Part shown: positions 25,452 through 34,362 of the stretch, in pieces
Numbering within the stretch: position 1 is the stretch's first letter
How the letters are laid out: every line of letters begins with the position of its first letter
Assembly: GCF_000721235.1 (NCBI RefSeq)
Contig: NZ_JOFH01000019.1
Span: forward strand, 124,001 to 188,000
DNA: 64,000 nucleotides
DNA from: Streptomyces olivaceus
GTDB taxonomy: Bacteria; Actinomycetota; Actinomycetes; Streptomycetales; Streptomycetaceae
Direction: 5' to 3'
Translations under genes and position numbers: made by a program
Notes under the pieces: generated by a model
Seen by the model: only the letters and a program-made list of their open reading frames with translations
Database searches by the model: none
Told to the model about the DNA's origin: nothing

Positions 25452-26255
25452 TCAGAGGCGGGCCCAGGTGGCGCGGTCGCGGGCCGTCGCGTGCAGGGCC
25501 TCGACGTCGGCCGGTTTGAGGGTGCCGCCGAGCCGGGCCAGGTCGGGCAGCTCCCGGTCGGTGAGTACGCGCACGGAGCGGGGCGGGGCGTCGAGGGACA
25601 CGCGGGCCGGTCGGACCAGGACGAGGACGGCGCGGACCTCGGCCGTCAGGGCGTAGGAGGCCCGGTCGGCGTCGGCGCGGACCCGGCGCAGCAGGGGGCG
25701 CGGGGTACGGCGGCCCAGCGCGACCCCGGGGTCGGCGACGCGCACCCGCTGCCCGCGGGCGGGCAGTACGTGGAGGGCGAAGAGGCCGCCGGGGCCGATC
25801 AGCAGGTGGTGGACGCGGTCGCCGCCGGGCAGCGGCACGGAGTGCAGGGTGTGCCAGCCGGCTCCGTCGAACCGGTCGAGGGCGTCCCCCACCGTCTGTT
25901 CGGCGGCCAGCGCACGCCGGCGCGGGTCGGGGCGCAGCCGGTGTGCCGGTCCGGGCTCGCGGTCCAGGGCGACGAGGAGCGTCTCGCCGGGCCGGTTGGG
26001 GGCCAGGTCGTCGTCCGGGTGGAGGGAGAGGCGGGCCAGCTCGGCCGGGGTCGGGACCGGGGGCGGGCCGACGGTGACCGGGCCGGTGACGAAGGGGCCG
26101 AGGGCCTGCAGGACCTCGTCGCGGCGGTCGTCGCTCAGCAGGTTGACGCGGGCCGCCTCCCGGTCGTACCAGGCGACGTTCCCGCCGTCCGGGAGACAGA
26201 CGTAGATCCGTTCCCGGCCGTGGCGCCGGCTCGGCACGACGCGCAGTCCGTCCAT
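25452..26255 (-). CDS. NERD (nuclease-related) domain protein
   Basis: A 267-residue cytoplasmic protein. The N-terminal part (about 1-115) has G-R-E-R-I-Y-V-C-L-P-D-G-G-N-V-A-W-Y-D-R-E. Residues about 118-225 fit the NERD domain: A-E-Q-T-V-G-D-A-L, then V-H-H-L-L-I-G-P-G-G-L-F-A-L. In active nucleases the second strand carries D-x(n)-E-x-K; here the lysine position reads H-V-L-P-A-R, so activity is doubtful. The ATG is chosen because upstream in-frame sequence is antisense to the phosphatase. Its neighbours on both sides suggest a core-genome location near NHEJ genes; function unknown. Confidence 0.75.
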   Translation of the reverse strand: MDGLRVVPSRRHGRERIYVCLPDGGNVAWYDREAARVNLLSDDRRDEVLQALGPFVTGPVTVGPPPVPTPAELARLSLHPDDDLAPNRPGETLLVALDREPGPAHRLRPDPRRRALAAEQTVGDALDRFDGAGWHTLHSVPLPGGDRVHHLLIGPGGLFALHVLPARGQRVRVADPGVALGRRTPRPLLRRVRADADRASYALTAEVRAVLVLVRPARVSLDAPPRSVRVLTDRELPDLARLGGTLKPADVEALHATARDRATWARL

Positions 26256-26368
26256 GCCCCTCACCCCCCCCTTCCATGGGACCAGGCGGGGTGCTGCGGG
26301 GGCAAGAACGCGGTTACCTTTGGGAGGAGTTGGACACACCCTGGGCAGGCAGGACTGGGGAGGCTCCG

Positions 26369-26874
26369 TTGCGCCGTGGAATAGTTCCGGAAGTGCCTGC
26401 CCCGAGCCGCCCGTGGGACGAGATCGTGCCGGGGCTGTGGATGGGCGGGCACGAGTTCCGGCGGCCGGGGGGGGTCGGCCGGAGTTCGCCGTGGTGGGCG
26501 ACGAGTTCGATCTGGTGCAGACGCTGCTGCGGCTTCCCGGGTACGGGCCGGACGAGGGGGTCGAGCACCATGTGTGGCCGGTTCCCGACGGCCCGTTGGA
26601 CGGTACGCAGCTCGCCGGGGTGATCCGGCTCGCGCAGGCCGCGGGCGAGGCACTGGACGCGGGCCGCACGGTACTCGCCCGCTGCTACCACGGGTACAAC
26701 CGGTCCGGCCTGGTCGTCGCGCACACGCTGATGCGCCGGGGCGCCGACGCCGACGAGGCGGTCCGGCTGATCCGGGCCCGGCGCTCGCCGTGGGCGCTGC
26801 ACAACGAGTTGTTCGTGGCCTACCTGCGGGCCGGTCTGCCCACCGCGCGGCTCCTTGAGGACCTGGCCGAGTAG
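26369..26874 (+). pseudogene. Dual-specificity protein phosphatase-like gene, frameshifted
   Basis: A TTG start after GGGGAGG opens a frame encoding V-P-G-L-W-M-G-G-H-E-F, the N-terminus of a small tyrosine/dual-specificity phosphatase. At the G8 run 26467-26474 the frame is lost. The continuation (R-P-E-F-A-V-V-G-D-E-F-D-L-V-Q-T-L) lies in another frame and runs to the stop at 26872-26874. It includes the P-loop C-Y-H-G-Y-N-R-S (Cys-x5-Arg). One additional G (nine instead of eight) would restore an uninterrupted protein of about 168 residues. So this is either a one-base deletion or a homopolymer sequencing error. Confidence 0.78.
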
Positions 26875-26957
26875 CCCTGCGCGCCGGGGCCCGCGCAAAA
26901 TGGCCTTCCGTACGAGGAGAAGTAGTTCCGCCCGGACCACCGAGCCCCAGGAGTGCA

Positions 26958-27803
26958 GTGCTCCCGAGCCGCCGTGGGCGTCCCGCCCGCGTTACCGCCT
27001 TCGCCGCGCTGCTCCTGGTGACCGCGGCGGCCGGTGCGCTGGCCGGCTGCGGTGACACGGGCGGACTGCGTGACGCGGGCGCCACGGCGGCCGCGCGCAG
27101 CCCTGCCCGGCTCTGGCCCGGCCTGCCGCCGGCGTCGAGCCCGGCGTACGACATCGGCGAGGTGGAGCACGCCCGGGTGGAGGGCGTCGCCGTGCCCGGC
27201 GGCGACATCCGCGGTGTGGACCCGGTGGCCGCGGTGCGGGCCGAGATCGCCGCGCACCCGGACGACTACGCGGGCACGGGAGCCCGGTACCACGAGACGT
27301 CCGCACGGATGGCGGACTGCGGAACGGACGACCCGGAGGACACCGGGGACACCGAGGACACGGAGGACACCGAGGACACGGCGCGCGACGGGTGCCCGGT
27401 GCTGCGGCCGTACTACCGCGACCTCACCGGTGACGGGCGGCCCGAGATGACGCTGGGCTTCCGGCTGCTGCCCGGCAGACTGACCGCGGTGCGCGTCTAC
27501 ACCGTCGAGAAGGACCGGCTCGTGCGGGTGATGTCGTACGACGACGCCGTGAGCGCGGTGGAGCTGGCGGGGCGGGCGGTGGTCGTCCGCTCGCCCTCGG
27601 AGGTCGCGGGGTACGAGTACCGGCTCCAGTGGACCTGGGACGCCGACCAGCGGGCGATGCTGCTGACCAGCGACGAGATGCTGCGCGCCGACGGCGGCGG
27701 GGACGGGGACGGCGATGGCGACGGGCACACCGGGCGCCCGTCGCCGTCGGCCTCACCGTCACCGTCACCGTCGGCATCCTCGCCGTCGGGGGATGCCCCG
27801 TGA
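26958..27803 (+). CDS. Secreted lipoprotein of unknown function
   Basis: A 281-residue exported protein with a lipoprotein signal: R-R-x-R-P, hydrophobic A/L run and lipobox L-A-G-C near residue 31. The mature part has a G-D-G-R-P-E-M-T-L-G-F segment, an acidic D-T-E-D-T-E-D-T repeat around residue 130 and a Gly/Asp then Ser/Pro-rich tail. GTG start follows AGGAG. Its stop overlaps the histidine kinase start by four bases, so the two are co-translated; the lipoprotein may be the external sensor or modulator for that kinase. Confidence 0.8.
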   Translation: MLPSRRGRPARVTAFAALLLVTAAAGALAGCGDTGGLRDAGATAAARSPARLWPGLPPASSPAYDIGEVEHARVEGVAVPGGDIRGVDPVAAVRAEIAAHPDDYAGTGARYHETSARMADCGTDDPEDTGDTEDTEDTEDTARDGCPVLRPYYRDLTGDGRPEMTLGFRLLPGRLTAVRVYTVEKDRLVRVMSYDDAVSAVELAGRAVVVRSPSEVAGYEYRLQWTWDADQRAMLLTSDEMLRADGGGDGDGDGDGHTGRPSPSASPSPSPSASSPSGDAP

Positions 27804-29044
27804 GGCTCGCCCTCCCCCGGTGGGCCGGTCCGCTCGCGGTGCGGGCGGCCGTGTTCATCGCGGTGATGTGCTGTGCGCTCGCCGCGCTGCTCGGCGTCCT
27901 GGTGCACGTGTCGGTGACCGACCAGACCGTGGGCGAGGCCCGTGACACGGCACTGGCCCGGCTGGCCGAGGCGACGGCGTCGTACGAGGCCGGGGACCCG
28001 CTGCGGCGCGGCGCCGACGTCGATCCGCCGGGACTGCCCGGGCGCCTGCGCGAGCTGGCCGTGTCGGGCCGGCGCGGCACGATGGCCGCCGACTACGAGG
28101 GGCGCCCCACGATGTGGGCGGCGGGCCCCGCGGACGGCGGACGGGCGCTGGCGGTGCGCGTCGACCGCACCCAGGGCGAGCGCACCATCGAGGGCCTGGA
28201 CGGCGCGATCGTGTGGTCGTCGGGGCTGGCGATCGGGGCGACGCTGCTGGTCGGCGCGTTCGCCGTGACGCGGGTGACGCGGCGGCTGCACGCGACGGCG
28301 CGGGTGGCGCGGCGGATCAGCGCGGGCGACCTCGACGCCCGGGTCGGTGATCCGCGCGCGCAGCATCCGACGCGCCCGCAGGACGAGGTGGCGTCGGTCG
28401 CCTCGGCGCTGGACTCGATGGCGTCGTCGCTGCAGGGCAAGCTGCTCGCGGAGCAGCGGTTCACCGCGGACGTGGCGCACGAGCTGCGCACCCCGCTCAC
28501 CGGCCTGCACGCGGCGGCCGAGCTGCTGCCGCCGGGCCGCCCGACGGAGCTGGTGCGGGACCGGGTGGCGGCGCTGCGCACGCTCACCGAGGACCTGCTG
28601 GAGATCTCCCGGCTCGACAGCGGGCGGGAGCGGCTGGAGCTGGACGCGGAGCCGCTGGGCGAGCTGGCCCGGCGGGTGGTCCGGGGCTCGGGCACCGGTA
28701 CGCGGGTCGACGTCGTGCGGGACGCCCGGGTGGAGACCGACCGGCGGCGCCTTGAGCGGGTGCTGGGCAACCTGGTCGCGAACGCCCACCGGCACGGACG
28801 GGCGCCGGTGGTGCTGACCGTGGACGGGCCGGTGATCACCGTACGGGACCACGGGGACGGCTATCCGGGCTATCTGCTGGCGCACGGGCCGCAGCGGTTC
28901 CGTACCGAGAGCGGGGCCAAGGGGCATGGGCTCGGGCTGACGATCGCGCTGGGGCAGGCGGAGGTGCTCGGCGCGCGGCTGGAGTTCGCCGACCCGCCGG
29001 ACGGCGGGGCGCTGGCGACGCTGACGCTGCCCCGGCAGCCCTGA
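27800..29044 (+). CDS. Sensor histidine kinase
   Basis: A 414-residue membrane kinase. TM1 at about 14-36 and TM2 at about 137-158 enclose an extracellular sensor of about 100 residues. HAMP (about 159-212), the phosphoacceptor His227 in V-A-H-E-L-R-T-P-L, then the ATPase domain with N-box N-L-V-A-N-A-H-R-H-G and G2 box G-L-G-L-T-I follow. Spacing within the G1 region (V-R-D-H-G-D-G) is slightly shortened. No response regulator gene adjoins it in this window, so it is an orphan kinase here, coupled instead to a lipoprotein gene. Confidence 0.9.
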   Translation: MRLALPRWAGPLAVRAAVFIAVMCCALAALLGVLVHVSVTDQTVGEARDTALARLAEATASYEAGDPLRRGADVDPPGLPGRLRELAVSGRRGTMAADYEGRPTMWAAGPADGGRALAVRVDRTQGERTIEGLDGAIVWSSGLAIGATLLVGAFAVTRVTRRLHATARVARRISAGDLDARVGDPRAQHPTRPQDEVASVASALDSMASSLQGKLLAEQRFTADVAHELRTPLTGLHAAAELLPPGRPTELVRDRVAALRTLTEDLLEISRLDSGRERLELDAEPLGELARRVVRGSGTGTRVDVVRDARVETDRRRLERVLGNLVANAHRHGRAPVVLTVDGPVITVRDHGDGYPGYLLAHGPQRFRTESGAKGHGLGLTIALGQAEVLGARLEFADPPDGGALATLTLPRQP

Positions 29045-29204
29045 GTCCCTGGGGCGGGGCTCTGGTCGGCGGGCCCGTTCTCCGATGGCCCAGCGTGGGC
29101 GGCGGTCCGCGCCGGGCGCTCCTAGTGTGGCGCTTGGTCACCTCATGCGGCGATCAGCCACCTCGGCACAGGTTTCCCACGTTCGCTCCCCGGGAGGTAC
29201 TCCC

Positions 29205-29660
29205 ATGCCCCAGCTGTCCGCACCGGTCTCGCGCTCGTCCCTGGTCCGCGGCCTCGCCGCCGTCCTCGCGGCCGGCGCGCTCGCCACCGCCGGCGCCGCC
29301 GCCCCGGCCGCCGCGCACGACGGCCGGGGCGGCGCCCCGGGCCCCGCACCGGCCGTCACCGGCACCATCACCGGCACCGGCACCGGCACCGACGGCGCGC
29401 ACGGCGGTGACGGCCGCCAGGAGCAGGGCCGTTACCGGGGTGTCGTCACGGCGGAGCGGCTGGCCCTGCGCACCTCGCCGGCCCGCGGCTCGGACGTCAT
29501 CCGGTACGCCCGCCGGGGCGAGGTCGTCTCCATCTACTGCAAGACGCCCGGTGACACGGTGAAGGGCAACCCGCTGTGGTACCTCCTCACGGACGGCACC
29601 TGGGCCTGGGGCGCGGCCCGCTACATCGACAACGTCGGCCCCGCGCCGCGCTGGTGCTGA
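29205..29660 (+). CDS. Secreted SH3-domain protein
   Basis: A 151-residue exported protein. Signal peptide at residues 1-37 (S-R-S-S-L-V-R then A/L-rich, A-A-A-H cleavage), a Gly/Thr repeat linker (T-G-T-I-T-G-T-G-T-G), and a bacterial SH3 fold at about 70-145 (A-L-R-T-S-P-A-R-G-S-D-V-I ... G-D-T-V-K-G-N-P-L-W-Y ... W-A-A/G-A-R-Y-I). Good CGGGAGGT ribosome site. Such proteins bind cell-wall peptides; target not known. Confidence 0.85.
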   Translation: MPQLSAPVSRSSLVRGLAAVLAAGALATAGAAAPAAAHDGRGGAPGPAPAVTGTITGTGTGTDGAHGGDGRQEQGRYRGVVTAERLALRTSPARGSDVIRYARRGEVVSIYCKTPGDTVKGNPLWYLLTDGTWAWGAARYIDNVGPAPRWC

Positions 29661-29703
29661 TCCGGACGACGCACAGTTCATCCCAAGTGGGTAAGTTCCG
29701 GAC

Positions 29704-31071
29704 ATGACCAAGGCCGGAACCGGACCCGGACCGGGACTCACCGTGGCACACGCGGACACGCCCGCTCCCGCCGCCCGGCTCCCCCGGCGCCGGGGCGTCG
29801 AACTCGCGCTCATCCTCATGGCCGTCCTGCTGTCGGTCTTCGGCTACTGCAACGTCGGCCTGGCCCAGCACGACGCCCTCCCGCCCGGCGCCGCCGGTTA
29901 CGGCGCCGGGCTCGGCGTGCTCGCGCTCCTCGCCCATCTGGCGGTGCGGCTGCGCGCCCCCTACGCCGATCCGCTGCTGCTGCCGATCGGCGTGCTGCTC
30001 AACGGCCTCGGCCTGGTGCTGATCTACCGGCTCGACCTGGAGGCGCCGGGCGACCGGGCGGCCCCGACCCAGCTGGTGTGGTCGACGCTGGGCGTGGGTC
30101 TGTTCATCGTGGTCGTCCTGCTCCTGCGCGACCACCGGGTCCTGCAGCGCTACGCCTACGTCTGCGTCGCCGCCGCGCTCGCCCTGCTGACCGTGCCGAT
30201 CTTCTTCCCGGCGGTGAACGGCGCCCGCATCTGGATCCGGATCGAGGGCTTCTCCATCCAGCCCGGGGAGTTCGCGAAGGTGCTGCTCGCGGTGTTCTTC
30301 GCCGCGTACCTGGCCGCCAACCGCAGCGCGCTGGCGTACGCGGGCCGCCGGGTGTGGCGGCTCCAGCTGCCCACCGGCCGGGTCCTCGGGCCGATCGTGG
30401 CGGTGTGGCTGGTGAGCGTCGGCGTGCTGGTCCTGGAGCGGGACCTCGGCACCTCGCTCCTCTTCTTCGGCCTGTTCGTGGTCCTGCTCTACGTCGCCAC
30501 CGGCCGCACCGGCTGGATCGCCGTCGGCCTGGTGCTGGCCTCGCTGGGCGCGGTGGCCGTGGGCTGGCTTGAGCCGCACGTGCACAGCCGGGTGGAGGAC
30601 TGGCTGCACCCCTTCGCGTCCATCGAGGCGGGCGACGGCCCGGGGCAGCTGGCCCAGTCCCTGTTCGCCTTCGCGGCGGGCGGGGTCACCGGCACGGGCC
30701 TCGGCCTCGGGCACTCCGTGCTGGTCGGTTTCGCCGTCAAGTCGGACTTCATCCTGGCGACGGCCGGGGAGGAGCTGGGCTTCCTCGGGCTGACGGCCGT
30801 CTTCCTGCTGTACGGGCTGCTGGTGGAGCGGGGCTACCGGGCGGGCCTGGCCGCCCGCGACCCGTTCGGCCGGCTGCTCGCGGTCGGCCTGTCCTCGATC
30901 GTGGCGCTCCAGGTGTTCGTCATCGCGGGCGGGGTGACCGGGCTGATCCCGCTGACCGGGATGGCGATGCCCTTCCTCGCCCAGGGCGGCTCCTCGGTCG
31001 TCACCAACTGGGCGATCGTGGCGCTGCTGATCCGGGTCAGCCACGCGGCCCGGCGCGGGACGCCCGCGTGA
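29704..31071 (+). CDS. FtsW/RodA/SpoVE-family peptidoglycan polymerase
   Basis: A 455-residue SEDS glycosyltransferase with about ten transmembrane segments. Family signatures include W-I-R-I-E-G-F-S-I-Q-P-G-E-F-A-K near residue 180, the E-R-D-L-G-T-S-L-L-F-F block with catalytic-region Asp, and G-x-x-x-P-L-T-G-M-A-M-P-F-L-A-Q-G-G-S-S near the end. Its stop overlaps the start of the transpeptidase gene by four bases (GTGA), giving the standard SEDS-class B PBP pair. In Streptomyces this pair is extra to ftsW/ftsI of the division cluster. Confidence 0.93.
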   Translation: MTKAGTGPGPGLTVAHADTPAPAARLPRRRGVELALILMAVLLSVFGYCNVGLAQHDALPPGAAGYGAGLGVLALLAHLAVRLRAPYADPLLLPIGVLLNGLGLVLIYRLDLEAPGDRAAPTQLVWSTLGVGLFIVVVLLLRDHRVLQRYAYVCVAAALALLTVPIFFPAVNGARIWIRIEGFSIQPGEFAKVLLAVFFAAYLAANRSALAYAGRRVWRLQLPTGRVLGPIVAVWLVSVGVLVLERDLGTSLLFFGLFVVLLYVATGRTGWIAVGLVLASLGAVAVGWLEPHVHSRVEDWLHPFASIEAGDGPGQLAQSLFAFAAGGVTGTGLGLGHSVLVGFAVKSDFILATAGEELGFLGLTAVFLLYGLLVERGYRAGLAARDPFGRLLAVGLSSIVALQVFVIAGGVTGLIPLTGMAMPFLAQGGSSVVTNWAIVALLIRVSHAARRGTPA

Positions 31072-32525
31072 CCCGGCACATCCGGCACGCGGCCGTCTTC
31101 TGCGCCCTGCTCCTGGTCGCCCTGGTGGTCAACGCGGCCCGCGTGCAGATCGTCCAGAAAGCGGAGTACGACGGCAACCCGGCCAACCGCCGCCCCGACA
31201 TCGCCCGCTACCAGCAGCCGCGCGGCGACATCCTGGTCGGCGGCGAGGCGGTGACCGGCTCCCGGGACACCGGCGAGCACCTGCGCTTCGAACGGACCTA
31301 TGCGAACGGGCCGATGTACGCCCCCGTCACGGGCTTCGCCTCGCAGGCGTACGGGACGACGCTCCTGGAGCACGCCGAGGACGGCCTGCTGTCCGGCGCC
31401 GATCCGGTGCTGGCGCCGCTGCCGCTGTGGAACGACGTGACGGGGGCGCACAACCCGGGCGGCGACGTCGTGACGACGATCGACGGTGCCGCGCAGCGGG
31501 CGGCGTTCGAGGGGCTCGGCGGGCGCAAGGGCGCGGTGGCCGCGATCGAGCCGGCCACGGGCCGTGTCCTCGCCCTCGCCTCCACCCCCTCCTACGACCC
31601 CCAGCTGCTGTCCGGCAACAGCGCCGCCTCGACCCGCACCTGGAAACGGCTGAACGACGACCCGGACCGGCCGATGCTCAACCGGGCGGTGAGCCGGACC
31701 TATCCGCCGGGCTCCACCTTCAAGGTCGTCACCGCGGCGGCGGCGCTGGACGCGGGCCTGGTCCGCGACCTGGACGCGCCCACCCGGTCCCCGGACCCGT
31801 ACACCCTGCCCGGCACGCGCACGAAGCTCACCAACGAGGCCGACGGCTGCCGGAACGCCTCGCTGCGGGAGGCGTTCGAGTGGTCCTGCAACACGGTGTT
31901 CGCCAAGCTCGGCGCGGACGTGGGCGTGGCGGACATGACGGCCATGGCGGAGGCGTTCGGCTTCAACGACGACGGGCTGCGCGTCCCCTTCCCCGTCGCG
32001 CGGAGCACCTTCGACACCGCGGTGGACCGGGCGCAGCTCGGGCTGGCGTCGATCGGGCAGTACAACACGCGGGCGACCCCGCTGCAGATGGCGACCGTGG
32101 CGGCGGCGGTGGCGAACGGCGGCCAGGCGCGCTCCCCGTACCTGGTGGAGCGGACGCTGCGGGCGGGCGGCAGCCTGGTGGCGGCGGCCGGTTCGCGCTC
32201 CTCCCACGAGGTGATGCGCCCCTCGACGGCGGCGCTGCTGAAGGAGCTGATGACCGGCGTGGTGGAGAAGGGCACCGGCGCGGAGGCCGCGATCCCGGGC
32301 GCCACCGTCGGCGGCAAGACCGGCACCGCCCAGCACGGCGTCGGCAACTCGGGCACGCCGTACGCCTGGTTCGTCTCCTGGGCGCGGGGCGACGGCGACC
32401 TGGAGCCGAAGGTCGCGGTCGCGGTGGTCGTCGAGGGCTCGGCGGCCGACCGGGAGGGCATCAGCGGCGGCGGCCTGGCGGCACCGATCGCCCGGGGGGT
32501 GATGGAGGCGGTGCTCGGAGGGTGA
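31068..32525 (+). CDS. Class B penicillin-binding protein (transpeptidase)
   Basis: A 485-residue membrane-anchored transpeptidase. N-terminal anchor at about residues 7-24, then a short pedestal domain (P-R-G-D-I-L-V-G-G) and the transpeptidase domain with Ser216-T-F-K219, S-C-N in F-E-W-S-C-N-T, and K-T-G in G-G-K-T-G-T-A-Q. GTG start coupled to the SEDS gene. It cross-links the glycan made by its partner. Confidence 0.94.
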   Translation: MTRHIRHAAVFCALLLVALVVNAARVQIVQKAEYDGNPANRRPDIARYQQPRGDILVGGEAVTGSRDTGEHLRFERTYANGPMYAPVTGFASQAYGTTLLEHAEDGLLSGADPVLAPLPLWNDVTGAHNPGGDVVTTIDGAAQRAAFEGLGGRKGAVAAIEPATGRVLALASTPSYDPQLLSGNSAASTRTWKRLNDDPDRPMLNRAVSRTYPPGSTFKVVTAAAALDAGLVRDLDAPTRSPDPYTLPGTRTKLTNEADGCRNASLREAFEWSCNTVFAKLGADVGVADMTAMAEAFGFNDDGLRVPFPVARSTFDTAVDRAQLGLASIGQYNTRATPLQMATVAAAVANGGQARSPYLVERTLRAGGSLVAAAGSRSSHEVMRPSTAALLKELMTGVVEKGTGAEAAIPGATVGGKTGTAQHGVGNSGTPYAWFVSWARGDGDLEPKVAVAVVVEGSAADREGISGGGLAAPIARGVMEAVLGG

Positions 32526-32538
32526 GCCGGGGAGAGCC

Positions 32539-33139
32539 TCAGCGGCGGGGTTCGAGGGTCGAGAGGTCGATGTCGACCGGGAAGGGCACGGTCAGCTTGA
32601 GGCGGTCGTGGAAGATGCCGGTGGGCGCATAGGTCCGGGTCGCCGGGTCGAGTGCGTAGGTGTGGACGACGGGAAGCGCGTCCTCCTCCTCGACCCGCCA
32701 GAGGTGCACGATGCCCGCGGCCGCGTACTTGCGGGGCTTGGCGTCGCGGTCCCGTTCCGCCGAGTCCTCGGCGACCACCTCGGCGACCAGGCACACATCG
32801 TCGGGCAGGAGGCGGGTCCCTTTCGGCCCCAGGTCGGCACCGGCCCAGGCCACCATCGGGCTCCAGCCGGTTCCGCCTGTCGAGCGTCAGGGAGAAGGAG
32901 CGGTGGACGTCGAACGCGTGCGGTGCCTGCTCGGCCAACGCCCGCTCCAACAGGCCGGCGGTGAGCGAGTGGTACACCGTCTGCGCGCTCGCGAAGACAA
33001 GACTCGCGTACAGCAGTTCGGTGCGCCGAGGCAGGTTGGGGTGCTCGTCGAGGTCGTCGGAGATCCAGCCGCCGTCCGGTGGACGAGCCCACTCGTAGTC
33101 GTCGTCCAACCCGTAGTCACGCTCGGAAGTCGCTGTCAT
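32539..33139 (-). pseudogene. Uma2-family nuclease gene, frameshifted
   Basis: From ATG 33139 the frame encodes the first 95 residues of a Uma2-type PD-(D/E)xK-fold protein, ending N-R-L-E-P-D. Reading then continues properly in a frame one base out, starting at the overlapping ATG 32856: M-V-A-W-A-G-A-D, then V-A-E-V-V-A-E-D-S with K-P-R-K-Y-A-A-A-G-I, the family's E-x-K and K-Y motifs, to the stop at 32539. Loss of two bases (tg) at about 32855, or gain of one, explains the break. The gene is convergent with the PBP gene 13 bases away. Confidence 0.78.
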
Positions 33140-33222
33140 GGGCCGGAGTCTCGCCGACACCCTGCACACCTCCGGGGCGTACGGCGCGCCGCCCTCTCAT
33201 CGGGTGACGTCTCCGCCAGGGC

Positions 33223-33254
33223 GTTGACCTCGTCCATCTTTACTCGCGGTCAAC
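33223..33254 (+). promoter_or_regulatory. Inverted repeat upstream of the diiron protein gene
   Basis: Arms gttgacc (33223-33229) and ggtcaac (33248-33254) with an 18-base centre, about 110 bases ahead of the AurF-like gene. A further TTGACG (33272-33277) is a possible -35 element; no good -10 is obvious. Candidate operator or promoter, position-based only. Confidence 0.35.
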
Positions 33255-33361
33255 AAGTTCCGTCCAGGGGATTGACGAGCTTGCTGACAGGCAGTCTCAT
33301 AAGACGGAGCAGCTTGAGTAACCGCGGGTAACACGAACCGTTCGACGAGGTGGGTACAGCC

Positions 33362-34300
33362 ATGACGACCCTGACGGAAGCCGACGCGCTCGATGGCCTG
33401 CGCGACGCGCTCGGCCTGCTCAAGGACCGGGAGCAGGTGGCCGAACGGCTGCTCGTGTCCTCCGCCAAGCACTCCTTCGACCCGGACAAGGAGCTGGACT
33501 GGGACGCGCCGTTCGAGGACGGCAAGTGGTTCTGGCCGCCGGAGCTGGTGTCGCTGTACGACACGCCGATGTGGAAGCGGATGAGCGAGGAGCAGCGCAT
33601 CGTGCTCTCCCAGCACGAGGCCGCCGCGCTCGCCTCGCTCGGCATCTGGTTCGAGCTGATCCTCATGCAGCTGCTGGTGCGGCACATCTACGACAAGTCG
33701 GCGACGAGCGCGCACGTGCGCTACGCGCTGACCGAGATCGAGGACGAGTGCCGGCACTCCAAGATGTTCGCCCGGCTGATATCGCGCGGCGAGACCCCGT
33801 GGTACCCGGTGAGCCCCGTCCACCAGCACCTCGGCCGCCTGTTCAAGACCATCTCCACCACGCCCGGCTCCTTCACCGCCACCCTGCTCGGCGAGGAGGT
33901 CCTGGACTGGATGCAGCGGCTGACCTTCCCCGACGAGCGGGTCCAGCCGCTGATCCGGGGCGTCACGCGCATCCACGTCGTGGAGGAGGCCCGCCACGTG
34001 CGCTACGCCCGTGAGGAGCTGCGCCGCCAGATGGTGACGGCCCCGAAGTGGTCGCAGGAGTTCACCCGGATCACCTCCGGCGAGTTCGCCCGTGTCTTCT
34101 CCGTCGCCTTCGTCAACCCGGAGGTGTACACGAACATCGGCCTCGACAAGCGCGAGGCCCTGGCGCAGGTCAAGGCCAGCGGCCACCGCAAGGAGATCAT
34201 GCAGACCGGCGCGAAGCGCCTCACCGACTTCCTCGACGACATCGGTGTGCTGCGCGGCGTCGGACGGCAGCTGTGGAGGTCGTCGGGGCTGCTGGCGTAG
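33362..34300 (+). CDS. AurF-like diiron oxygenase
   Basis: A 312-residue protein of the AurF/p-aminobenzoate N-oxygenase family. The ferritin-like diiron ligands are visible: Glu98 in W-F-E-L-I, D128-E-C-R-H132 (D-E-x-R-H), and E-E-A-R-H in H-V-V-E-E-A-R-H-V-R-Y, plus a further E/H in R-E-E-L. The ATG is preferred over GTG 33350. Family members oxidise arylamines or other small substrates with O2. It is followed 62 bases later by a TetR gene on the same strand that may control it. No biosynthetic cluster surrounds it, so the substrate is unknown. Confidence 0.88.
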   Translation: MTTLTEADALDGLRDALGLLKDREQVAERLLVSSAKHSFDPDKELDWDAPFEDGKWFWPPELVSLYDTPMWKRMSEEQRIVLSQHEAAALASLGIWFELILMQLLVRHIYDKSATSAHVRYALTEIEDECRHSKMFARLISRGETPWYPVSPVHQHLGRLFKTISTTPGSFTATLLGEEVLDWMQRLTFPDERVQPLIRGVTRIHVVEEARHVRYAREELRRQMVTAPKWSQEFTRITSGEFARVFSVAFVNPEVYTNIGLDKREALAQVKASGHRKEIMQTGAKRLTDFLDDIGVLRGVGRQLWRSSGLLA

Positions 34301-34362
34301 CCCGGCCGGTCCGGCCCGCCGGCGTGGGTGGGCGCGCAGGGGTGCGGGTTACGCTGCGACTC

